The notes beneath the pieces are model-generated. The model was given only the letters and a program-made list of their open reading frames with translations. It made no database searches and had not been told where the DNA came from. The translations under genes and the position numbers were made by a program. Of a DNA stretch of 5,085 nucleotides, positions 1 through 5,085 are shown one piece after another; within the stretch, counting starts at the first letter, position 1, and each line of letters begins with the position of its first letter. Source of the DNA: Pseudomonadota bacterium (GTDB lineage: Bacteria; Pseudomonadota; Alphaproteobacteria; Rhizobiales; Beijerinckiaceae); assembly GCA_021812505.1 (NCBI GenBank), contig JAKANG010000163.1, positions 1 through 5,085 of the forward strand, written 5' to 3'.

Positions 1-162
1 TTTTCGCCCAATGGTGACAATTCTAAATTGCGGAAAAAGACTTCTTTAATTTGTGCCGACAGTTCCTCGTCTATGTCGCAGAACGGCGGACTCCGGACCG
101 TCGCCAAAGTCGCCGGCGACGGAAAAGTTGGCTGGATTCCGTTGGCGGGAGGGCAAGGATAA
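1..162 (+). CDS. Possible 3' end of an unidentified upstream gene
   Basis: Reading from the first base, the plus strand stays open for 53 codons and ends at TAA (160-162). The tail reads ...RTVAKVAGDGKVGWIPLAGGQG, and its last part (GDGKVGWIPL) looks more protein-like than the other frames here. I recognise no family. No start is visible in the window except an internal ATG at 73-75, which lacks a clear ribosome binding site. A 53-codon open stretch can occur by chance in GC-rich DNA, so this is only a candidate for the C-terminus of a gene that begins outside the window. An 8-bp inverted repeat (98-122) lies inside it. Confidence 0.25.
   Translation, partial: FSPNGDNSKLRKKTSLICADSSSSMSQNGGLRTVAKVAGDGKVGWIPLAGGQG
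98..122. repeat. GC-rich inverted repeat with nested palindrome
   Basis: CCGTCGCC (98-105) pairs perfectly with GGCGACGG (115-122) across a 9-base loop. The right arm overlaps a perfect 12-base palindrome, GTCGCCGGCGAC (109-120). Neither strand has a T-run after the stem, so it does not look like a standard intrinsic terminator. It could be an operator-like site, an RNA hairpin or chance in GC-rich DNA. Only the symmetry is seen; function is unknown. Confidence 0.3.
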
Positions 163-240
163 GTCAATCAGCGGCCCGAACCACCAGGCAAGGTTTTTTG
201 CCCACTGTATCACCCACCTCTGACCGGTTATGACTGCCTG

Positions 241-245
241 AAGGA
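241..245 (+). promoter_or_regulatory. Ribosome binding site for the small secreted ORF
   Basis: AAGGA lies 7 bases upstream of the ATG at 253. This is a near-ideal Shine-Dalgarno match and spacing, and together with the signal-peptide-like start it is the main reason to treat 253 as a real or formerly real start. Confidence 0.6.
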
Positions 246-252
246 AGCAAAA

Positions 253-382
253 ATGAAAATGACTTTAGTGGCCGCAACCCTCGCGCTGGCCGCCCTGACC
301 GCGCCCGAAGGCGCAGCAGACCAAGCCCGCGGGTAGCCGTCAGCCCGAGCGTCAGAGCCTCAATTCGGCGAATGTCGATTAA
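253..382 (+). pseudogene. Small secreted protein gene, apparently frameshifted
   Basis: A good ribosome binding site precedes an ATG whose product starts MKMTLVAATLALAALTAP. That is a short basic N-terminus and an alanine/leucine-rich hydrophobic core, as in a Sec signal peptide. The frame then stops at TAG (334-336) after only 27 codons. If one C of the CCC run at 304-306 is skipped, the reading continues as PKAQQTKPAGSRQPERQS... to a TAA at 380-382, giving 42 residues with a hydrophilic mature part of about 22 residues. Alanine 20 before QQ is a possible cleavage point, though the -3 proline is not ideal. The simplest reading is a +1 insertion in a very small exported protein gene, by mutation or sequencing error. 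Alternatives are an intact 27-aa leader peptide for the membrane gene 28 bases downstream, or the 5' stump of a larger gene interrupted by AT-rich DNA. I recognise no family. Confidence 0.45.
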
Positions 383-399
383 TCGGACATCAAGTGTCT

Positions 400-403
400 G
401 GAG
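400..403 (+). promoter_or_regulatory. Ribosome binding site fixing the membrane-protein start
   Basis: GGAG lies 7 bases before the ATG at 411. The earlier in-frame ATG at 372 has only weak purine matches upstream and overlaps the tail of the preceding small reading frame (to 382). This favours 411. In-frame GTG (405) and TTG (408) sit directly before it but too close to the GGAG. Confidence 0.55.
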
Positions 404-410
404 CGTGTTG

Positions 411-917
411 ATGAAGTGGGGCGCAATTAGTCGATCCAATTTGCATTGGTATGATATCCCATTAATTTTTGTTGGGACAATCGCCATTTTGCCGGGCCTT
501 ATTGCGGGCACTGTGGCGCTAATATACATGATTTTCACGGTGAATCCTTTCGGTACCGATCCACAAGATCAAATAAGAATTCCAACTATAGTTGATTTTG
601 CGGCAATCACTGTGGCGATGCTTATCGGAAACTGGCTGGATGTTCTATTATATGATATTGCTCATAAGCCGAAGAATCGAAATGACAAAAATTTATATTG
701 GTACAAATCAGCAGTCATATTATCGTGTTGTCTCTTATCGCTACCGAATCTATTGATGATATTGGCAGCTGTGGGAGCCATGCTCAGCTCTGCGCCCGAC
801 GCCGGTCAGGCCATGGAAATCGGAATGGTCATCAACATGCTCATTCTTGGCCCTATTTTCGGAACGATAGGTTGGCTTTTCGGTTGGTTTTTCGGTTTGG
901 GTTCCGAATACGAATAA
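411..917 (+). CDS. AT-rich four-helix membrane protein, unknown function
   Basis: The 168-residue product has four hydrophobic stretches long enough to cross the membrane, at about residues 18-42, 57-80, 100-124 and 137-162. It is therefore probably an inner-membrane protein. Between helices 2 and 3 is a basic polar loop rich in Lys, Asn and Asp (about 84-98, HKPKNRNDKN), probably cytoplasmic by the positive-inside rule. The end is aromatic and glycine-rich (GWLFGWFFGLG) with an acidic tail, SEYE. There is no cleavable signal peptide, catalytic motif or recognised family. Base use is unlike the neighbours: positions 541-600 have 21 G/C in 60 and 661-720 have 19 in 60, against 41 in 60 at 1741-1800 in the helicase gene. 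That suggests acquisition from an AT-richer source or relaxed selection. The gene is convergent with the helicase gene and follows the broken small secreted ORF. An alternative start at 372 would add 13 residues. That it is a real gene is fairly likely; its function is unknown. Confidence 0.7.
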   Translation: MKWGAISRSNLHWYDIPLIFVGTIAILPGLIAGTVALIYMIFTVNPFGTDPQDQIRIPTIVDFAAITVAMLIGNWLDVLLYDIAHKPKNRNDKNLYWYKSAVILSCCLLSLPNLLMILAAVGAMLSSAPDAGQAMEIGMVINMLILGPIFGTIGWLFGWFFGLGSEYE

Positions 918-1014
918 CCAGTTGAGCCGCTCGGAGTCATCGCGCTTCCTAGGCGCCGCCTGTTTGCTTTGAGGGGCCATTTGAAACCATCACCTTCTTC
1001 CGCGCCGACGACTG

Positions 1015-1053
1015 CTTCGAGCCGAACGCGGTCGTCCGCCCGAGGGCTCGAAG
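1015..1053. terminator. Inverted repeat between convergent genes, possible terminator
   Basis: CTTCGAGCC (1015-1023) and GGCTCGAAG (1045-1053) are perfect 9-base complements. The 21-base loop contains a smaller hairpin, GCGG-TCGT-CCGC (1028-1039). The repeat starts 15 bases beyond the helicase stop and lies about 100 bases beyond the membrane-protein stop, so it could end transcripts from either side. On the plus strand the stem is followed by a weak T-rich stretch (TTCGGATTTTGA); on the minus strand there is no T-run. It is not a textbook intrinsic terminator, but the position fits transcript ending or 3'-end protection. The rest of the 918-1068 gap holds nothing else I can support. Confidence 0.35.
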
Positions 1054-1068
1054 TTCGGATTTTGATCC

Positions 1069-2727
1069 CTATCCCTTTCTTTTGGGCTTGCGGGGCTTGC
1101 GCTCCTTCGGGCCGTCGCCTTCCCCCGGCGATGCGGCCCGCTCGACCCGGATCGCATCGCCGCCCGGCTTGCGCATGTTCTGCAAAAAGGCCTCGGCGAC
1201 GGAGGCGGCGATCTCGACCTTGCTGTCCTTGGGAAAAATGCGGATCGCGCCGATGTCGGCGCGGGTCACGCCGCCCTTGCGGCACAGCATCGGCAGCATC
1301 CATTTGGGGTCGGCGTTGCGCTCGCGGCCGATGTCGAGCCGGAACCACACCCCGCCCGCCAGGGGCTGGCGCCCTTCGCGCTTTGGCTTGGCGGCGGGAG
1401 AAAAATCGGAGGCCGCGCCGGGGTCGGAGACTTCCTCGGCTTCGGGCAGCCGGGCGCGCAACAGCCGGGCCAGCGCCTGGGCGCATTTTTCCGGACCCAG
1501 TTCGGCGAGCAGGGCGGCGGCGATCTCGCTGTCCTCCTCGCCGGGTTCGCCGGAAAAGACTTCATCGCGGGTCATGCGCTCGCGGTCGAGCTTGCGGATG
1601 TCCTCCGCGCTTGGCGGCGCCTGCCAGTCGGGGACGACCCTGGCCGCGGCGAAAAGGCTTTCGGCGCGACGGCGCGCCTTGGGCGGGATGAGCAATACGC
1701 TCACGCCTTTTCGCCCGGCGCGGCCGGTGCGGCCCGAGCGATGCTGCAAAGCTTCGGCGTCGTGCGGCAGGTCGGCGTGGATCACCAGCCCGACGCTGGG
1801 CAGGTCGAGGCCGCGCGCCGCGACATCGGTGGCGACGCAGACCCTTGCGCGGCCGTCGCGCAGGGCCTGGATCGAGAGATTTCGCTCGTGCTGGCCGAGT
1901 TCGCCGGACAGCAAAGCGGCGGAAAAGCCGCGCTCCTGCAGCATGGCCTGCAAGTGGCGCGAGGCTTCGCGGGTGTTGCAGAAGACGATCGCCGTGGGCG
2001 AGTCGAAATAGCGCAGCAGGTTGATGACGGCCTTTTCGCTCTCGCGCGGATCGACCCGCACCGCGCGGTAGTCGATGTCGGCATGGCCGGATTCCGCGCC
2101 TTTCGCCTCGATGCGGAGAGCGTTGCGCTGGTACTTTTTCGCCAGCGCGACGATTTGCTTGGGCATGGTCGCGGAAAAGAGCAGGGTCCGGCGGTCTTGC
2201 GGCGTCGCGTCGAGGATGAATTCGAGGTCCTCGCGAAAGCCCATGTCGAGCATCTCGTCGGCCTCGTCGAGCGCGACCGCCGCAAGGCGCGACAGGTCGA
2301 GGGCGCGGCGTTCGAGATGGTCGCGCAGCCGGCCCGGCGTGCCGACGACGATGTGCGCGCCGGCTGCAAGCGCGCGGCGCTCGACATGGGGACTCATGCC
2401 GCCGACGCAGGCGACGATCCGCGCGCCGGTCTGGGCGTAGAGCCAGCGCAATTCCTGAGCTACCTGGAGCGCCAGTTCGCGGGTCGGCGCGATGACGAGG
2501 CCGAGCGGCGCGCCTCCGTCGGGAGCCTTTTCGCCGGCGCCGAGAATGTCGGACGCCATGGCGAGGCCGAAGGCCACGGTCTTGCCGGAGCCGGTCTGGG
2601 CCGAAACCAGAATGTCGCGCCCTTGCGTTTCCGGCTTGAGCACGGCGGCCTGGACGAGGGTCGGCGCGCCGAAACCTTGCTCGGCAAGGGCGCGCGCCAG
2701 CGGCGGGCTGGCGTTTTCGAAGGTCAA
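1069..2727 (-). CDS. DEAD-box RNA helicase with DbpA-type RNA-binding domain
   Basis: This is an ATP-dependent cytoplasmic RNA helicase, 552 aa. All core motifs are present: Q motif with Gln26, Walker A AQTGSGKT (43-50), PTRELALQ (81-88), VGG (108-110), TPGRL (130-134), DEAD (154-157), SAT (185-187), IVFCNTR (247-253), ATDVAARGLD (299-308) and HRSGRTGR (329-336). After an acidic linker region, residues about 459-530 (WFRLDIGR ... ADIGAIRIF) match the DbpA RNA-binding domain, which in E. coli DbpA directs the enzyme to 23S rRNA. A very basic tail (541-552) follows. A role in ribosome assembly or RNA remodelling is likely, but the exact RNA target is inferred. I chose the TTG start at 2727 because the Q-motif region begins there (MTFENASPP), GGA lies 6 bases upstream and the gene then clears trpE by 38 bases. 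An ATG at 2847 would add 40 unconserved-looking residues, overlap the end of trpE and lack a ribosome binding site. A second TTG at 2742 is possible. The gene lies in line with ppiD and trpE and is probably cotranscribed. Confidence 0.93.
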   Translation of the reverse strand: MTFENASPPLARALAEQGFGAPTLVQAAVLKPETQGRDILVSAQTGSGKTVAFGLAMASDILGAGEKAPDGGAPLGLVIAPTRELALQVAQELRWLYAQTGARIVACVGGMSPHVERRALAAGAHIVVGTPGRLRDHLERRALDLSRLAAVALDEADEMLDMGFREDLEFILDATPQDRRTLLFSATMPKQIVALAKKYQRNALRIEAKGAESGHADIDYRAVRVDPRESEKAVINLLRYFDSPTAIVFCNTREASRHLQAMLQERGFSAALLSGELGQHERNLSIQALRDGRARVCVATDVAARGLDLPSVGLVIHADLPHDAEALQHRSGRTGRAGRKGVSVLLIPPKARRRAESLFAAARVVPDWQAPPSAEDIRKLDRERMTRDEVFSGEPGEEDSEIAAALLAELGPEKCAQALARLLRARLPEAEEVSDPGAASDFSPAAKPKREGRQPLAGGVWFRLDIGRERNADPKWMLPMLCRKGGVTRADIGAIRIFPKDSKVEIAASVAEAFLQNMRKPGGDAIRVERAASPGEGDGPKERKPRKPKRKG

Positions 2728-2732
2728 TGCGT

Positions 2733-2736
2733 TTCC
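2733..2736 (-). promoter_or_regulatory. Weak ribosome binding site for the helicase TTG start
   Basis: On the minus strand GGAA lies just upstream of the TTG at 2727, with 6 bases between GGA and the start. The match is modest, but neither the far-upstream ATG (2847) nor the intervening sequence offers better. A weak site plus a TTG start would imply low translation, or reliance on ribosomes arriving from trpE. Confidence 0.4.
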
Positions 2737-2765
2737 GATCAAGTGTTGAAGCGAGCGGGGGCGCC

Positions 2766-4286
2766 TTACTGTCCCCGTCTCGCCGAGGACGCGAAGCGCA
2801 AGGCTTCCTCCGCGGCGCGGAACAGGGCGCGGGATTTGTTCACGCATTCGCGCTGTTCGTTCGCCGGGTCGGAATCATAGACGATTCCGGCGCCCGCCTG
2901 AACGTGCATCTGGCCGTTCTTCACGACGGAGGTGCGCAGCACGATGCAGGTGTCCATCTCGCCCGAGGCGCCGAAATAGCCGATGCAGCCGCCATAGATG
3001 CCGCGCTTGTCCACTTCGAGTTCATCGATGATCTCCATGGCGCGCACTTTTGGCGCGCCCGAGACCGTGCCCGCGGGAAAACCGGCGGACAAGGCGTCGA
3101 TCAGGTCGTGGTTGGGGTCGAGCCTGCCTTCGACATTGGAGACGATGTGCATGACATGGCTGTAACGCTCGATGACGAATTGCTCGGTGACGCGCACCGT
3201 GCCGATTTCGGCGACGCGGCCGACATCGTTGCGCCCCAGGTCGAGCAGCATCAGATGTTCGGCGCGCTCCTTCTCGTCGGCGAGCAGTTCGCGCTCCAGC
3301 GCCTCGTCCTCCTCGCGGGTCGCGCCGCGCCAGCGGGTGCCGGCGATCGGGCGGATCGTGACCTTGCCGTCGCGCACGCGGACCAGGATTTCCGGGCTGG
3401 AGCAGACGATCTGGAAATCGGCGAAATCGAGATAGCACAGGAAGGGCGCCGGATTGACGCGGCGCAGCGCGCGATAGAGCGAAAAGGCCGGCAGCTGGAA
3501 CGGCGAGGTGAACCGCTGCGACAGCACGACCTGGAAAATGTCGCCGGCGCGGATATAGGACTTGGCCGCCTCGACCATGCGCTTGTATCGCGCTTCGCCG
3601 GTGTTGGAGACGGGCTCGTGCGCCTGGAGCAGGAGCGCGTCGTCATATTGGCCGTCATGCCGCAGCGGGCCTTCGAGCGCGGCCACCGCGCCGTCGAGGC
3701 GGGCGAGCGCCGCCTCATAGGCCGCGCGGGCGGCGATATGGGCCTGGGGGCGCACCGGCGTCACCAGCCAGATTTCGTCTCGCACCGAATCGAACACGGC
3801 CATCAGGGTCGGGCGCACCAGAAGCGCGTCTGGCGTGCCGATCGGATCTGGCTTGGGTGGCGCGAGACGCTCCATCTCGCGCACCATGTCATAGCCGAGA
3901 TAGCCGAACACGCCCGCCGCCATCGGCGGCATGCCGGCGACGGCGGGAATGGACGATTCGTCCAGAAGAGCGCGCAGGGCGTCGAGCGGCTTGCCCTCGC
4001 AGGGCGCGAATTTATCGCGGTCGTGACGCGCCGCGCGATTGATCTCGGCCTTGCCGTCGCGCACCCGGAAGACCACGTCGGGATCGAGGCCGATCATCGA
4101 ATAACGGCCGCGCGTCGCGCCGCCTTCCACCGATTCGAGCAGGAAAACGTCGCCATTGCGGCCGTGCGACAATTTGAGAAAGGCCGAGACGGGGGTTTCG
4201 AGATCTGCGACCAGGGTCAGGCTGATCAGCGACGGCTCGCCGGCCTCGTAACGCGCGGCGAAAGCGTCGAATTCAGGCGTGAACAT
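2766..4286 (-). CDS. trpE: Anthranilate synthase component I
   Basis: TrpE converts chorismate to anthranilate, the first committed step of tryptophan synthesis, using ammonia supplied by the glutaminase subunit TrpG. The 506-aa product has the usual length. The N-terminal half carries the tryptophan feedback motif LLES (49-52) and GRYSMIG (60-66). The chorismate-binding domain (about 231-490) shows GDIFQVVLSQRF (248-259), CSSPEIL (295-301), PIAGTR (313-318), ERAEHLMLLDLGRNDVGRV (340-358), AGTVSGAPKVRAMEIIDELE (405-424), GGCIGYF (432-438) and QAGAGIV (463-469) with the metal-site region ExxECVNK (477-484). PIAGT rather than PIKGT, together with LLES, favours TrpE over the related PabB. There is no TrpG domain fused at the C-terminus, so a separate TrpG is needed, and none is encoded next to it here. 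The start at 4286 has AGGGG 7 bases upstream; an ATG at 4322 would overlap ppiD. With only 10 bases after ppiD there is no room for a trp leader attenuator, so control is probably mainly by feedback and from an upstream promoter. Confidence 0.97.
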   Translation of the reverse strand: MFTPEFDAFAARYEAGEPSLISLTLVADLETPVSAFLKLSHGRNGDVFLLESVEGGATRGRYSMIGLDPDVVFRVRDGKAEINRAARHDRDKFAPCEGKPLDALRALLDESSIPAVAGMPPMAAGVFGYLGYDMVREMERLAPPKPDPIGTPDALLVRPTLMAVFDSVRDEIWLVTPVRPQAHIAARAAYEAALARLDGAVAALEGPLRHDGQYDDALLLQAHEPVSNTGEARYKRMVEAAKSYIRAGDIFQVVLSQRFTSPFQLPAFSLYRALRRVNPAPFLCYLDFADFQIVCSSPEILVRVRDGKVTIRPIAGTRWRGATREEDEALERELLADEKERAEHLMLLDLGRNDVGRVAEIGTVRVTEQFVIERYSHVMHIVSNVEGRLDPNHDLIDALSAGFPAGTVSGAPKVRAMEIIDELEVDKRGIYGGCIGYFGASGEMDTCIVLRTSVVKNGQMHVQAGAGIVYDSDPANEQRECVNKSRALFRAAEEALRFASSARRGQ

Positions 4287-4293
4287 GGATGAG

Positions 4294-4298
4294 CCCCT
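4294..4298 (-). promoter_or_regulatory. trpE ribosome binding site overlapping the ppiD stop
   Basis: On the minus strand AGGGG lies 7 bases before the trpE ATG (4286) and overlaps the TAG stop of ppiD (4299-4297). A ribosome finishing ppiD would be placed to begin trpE, so the two are probably translationally coupled. It also decides the trpE start against the upstream in-frame ATG at 4322. Confidence 0.65.
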
Positions 4299-5085
4299 AT
4301 TCCTGTCCGATGACCGCGGCATAGGCGGCCTGGTTCAGATGCAGGCCCAGTTGCGTCTGCAATCCGGAAACATATTGGCTGAAGACGTCTTCGCCGAGCG
4401 CCGATTCGAGCTGCGGCGCGATCGCGGCCATGGCGGGGTTCTTCATGTCGAGCGGGGGCGTCGTGGCGCCGGCCACCTTGAACACGACGCGGCCGCCGTT
4501 GTCGGTCAGAGCGACGCCGGCGCTGCCGACCGGCGCGCCGAAAATCTGCTCGACGGCGGCGGGCGACAGGCCTGGCGCGCCGGAGCGCTTGATCGGCGGG
4601 CTGTGGAACAGGGCGACGCCATTGGCGGCGGCGAGCTTGTCCGGGTCCTGGCCGGCGTCGATCTGGCGCGCCAGTTCATTGGCCTTGGCCGCGACCTGCT
4701 TCTGCGCATCGTTGTCGCGCATCGCCTTGAGAATCTGCGTCCGGACCTCGTCGAGCGGCAACTGGCGCGAGGGCTGGACGGAATTGATCTCGAACCAGTC
4801 ATAGCCACCGTCCCGGCGCGAGACCGCGTCATTGTCCACGCCGACGTCGGAGGCGAAAATCGCCTTGAGCAGGTCTTGATCGCCGGCGAGGGCCGAGATG
4901 CGCGCGCCGGGCTGGCCGGCTTCCCCTTTTCCGGCGCCTGAGGCGTCGGTCACGTAAGTCTGCGGCGTCAGCCCGACGGCTTTCGCCGCGTCGGCCAGGT
5001 TCTTGCCGGCGGAGCGCTGGTCCTCGATCTGGTCGTGCAGCTTCTGGATCGCGACCCGCGCCTGGGCGTTGGCCAGTTGCGCCTT
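4297..5085 (-). CDS. ppiD: PpiD-type peptidylprolyl isomerase/periplasmic chaperone, C-terminal part
   Basis: The frame is open from the right edge to a TAG at 4299-4297, giving the last 262 residues of a protein that usually runs to about 630. Family members are anchored in the inner membrane by one N-terminal helix and help outer-membrane and periplasmic proteins fold through a SurA-like chaperone domain and a parvulin domain. The N-terminal anchor, the chaperone domain and probably the parvulin active site lie outside the window, so catalytic residues cannot be judged. What is visible matches the alphaproteobacterial C-terminal region. There is a charged helical stretch (AIQKLHDQIEDQRSAGKNLADAA-like, about fragment residues 12-36), then AIFASDVGVDND, GGYDWFEI, SPPIKRSGAPGLSP, GGRVVFKV and a final helix ending LGEDVFSQYVSGLQTQLGL. 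It directly precedes trpE, an arrangement common in Hyphomicrobiales. A GTG at 4953 is an internal codon, not the start: the reading continues upstream without a stop. Confidence 0.85.
   Translation of the reverse strand, partial: KAQLANAQARVAIQKLHDQIEDQRSAGKNLADAAKAVGLTPQTYVTDASGAGKGEAGQPGARISALAGDQDLLKAIFASDVGVDNDAVSRRDGGYDWFEINSVQPSRQLPLDEVRTQILKAMRDNDAQKQVAAKANELARQIDAGQDPDKLAAANGVALFHSPPIKRSGAPGLSPAAVEQIFGAPVGSAGVALTDNGGRVVFKVAGATTPPLDMKNPAMAAIAPQLESALGEDVFSQYVSGLQTQLGLHLNQAAYAAVIGQE

Noticed and set aside
14..50. Promoter-like GTGACA/TTGCGG and TTTAAT elements
   Set aside because: No -35/-10 pair with about 17-base spacing could be assembled; the AT-rich start of the window makes partial matches likely by chance.
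187..202. GGCAA-GGTTTT-TTGCC hairpin as a terminator
   Set aside because: The stem is only 5 bp and the T-run lies in the loop rather than after the stem.
319..319. Programmed frameshift as an explanation for the broken small ORF
   Set aside because: No slippery heptamer or downstream pseudoknot candidate is evident near 299-313. A one-base indel in the CCC run is simpler.
164..538. Minus-strand open frame (124 codons) opposite the small ORF and membrane-gene start
   Set aside because: It spans the GC-rich to AT-rich change with inconsistent composition, has no clear ribosome binding site, and conflicts with the better supported plus-strand signal peptide and membrane protein.
806..1486. 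Minus-strand open frame (226 codons) running past the helicase stop
   Set aside because: It overlaps the helicase C-terminus in another frame and the membrane gene on the other strand; the product is Arg/Pro/Gly-rich and not protein-like.
969..2011. Two plus-strand open frames, 969-1691 and 1082-2011, opposite the helicase C-terminal half
   Set aside because: Their products are Arg/Ser/Ala/Pro-rich without motifs, as expected from shifted reading of GC-rich coding DNA.
1741..2880. Plus-strand open frame (379 codons) opposite the helicase gene
   Set aside because: It is an antisense shadow: the minus strand carries the full set of DEAD-box motifs, and this frame has no recognisable domain.
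3330..3335. Trp at TrpE residue 319, after PIAGTR
   Set aside because: The residue after GTR varies among TrpE proteins, and all catalytic motifs around it are intact, so I see no functional signal in it.
2727..4292. Long plus-strand open frame (521 codons) opposite trpE
   Set aside because: It mirrors trpE almost exactly. Its translation is a low-complexity mix of Arg, Ala, Gly, His and Asp with no motifs, typical of the antisense frame of a GC-rich gene.

Overview
The window looks like chromosomal DNA from a GC-rich alphaproteobacterium, probably of the Hyphomicrobiales (Rhizobiales). This is inferred from three things: the high GC of the right-hand three quarters, the ppiD-trpE gene pair that recurs in that group, and the wording of both proteins. 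No species-level assignment is possible from the sequence alone.

Right side, minus strand (5085 down to 1069): three closely packed genes read right to left. First is the C-terminal part of a PpiD-type periplasmic folding protein, cut by the window edge. Ten bases later comes a complete trpE (anthranilate synthase component I, 506 aa). After a further 38 bases comes a complete DEAD-box RNA helicase with a C-terminal DbpA-type RNA-binding domain (552 aa from a TTG start). The spacing suggests one transcript. The trpE ribosome binding site overlaps the ppiD stop codon, which suggests translational coupling. No trpG follows trpE here.

Middle (918-1068): a 151-base gap between convergent genes. 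It holds one perfect 9-bp inverted repeat just beyond the helicase stop.

Left side, plus strand (1-917): a different kind of DNA. A clearly AT-rich gene (411-917) encodes a four-helix membrane protein of unknown function. In front of it lies a short secreted-protein gene with a good ribosome binding site and signal peptide that stops after 27 codons; skipping one C in a CCC run restores a 42-aa reading. At the left edge an open frame (1-162) may be the end of an upstream gene. The composition change and the broken small gene suggest accessory or decaying DNA beside a conserved housekeeping block.

I found no RNA genes, CRISPR arrays, insertion sequences or clear promoters. I do not see convincing evidence for a new multi-gene system. 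The orphan membrane protein and the broken small ORF before it are the least explained parts.
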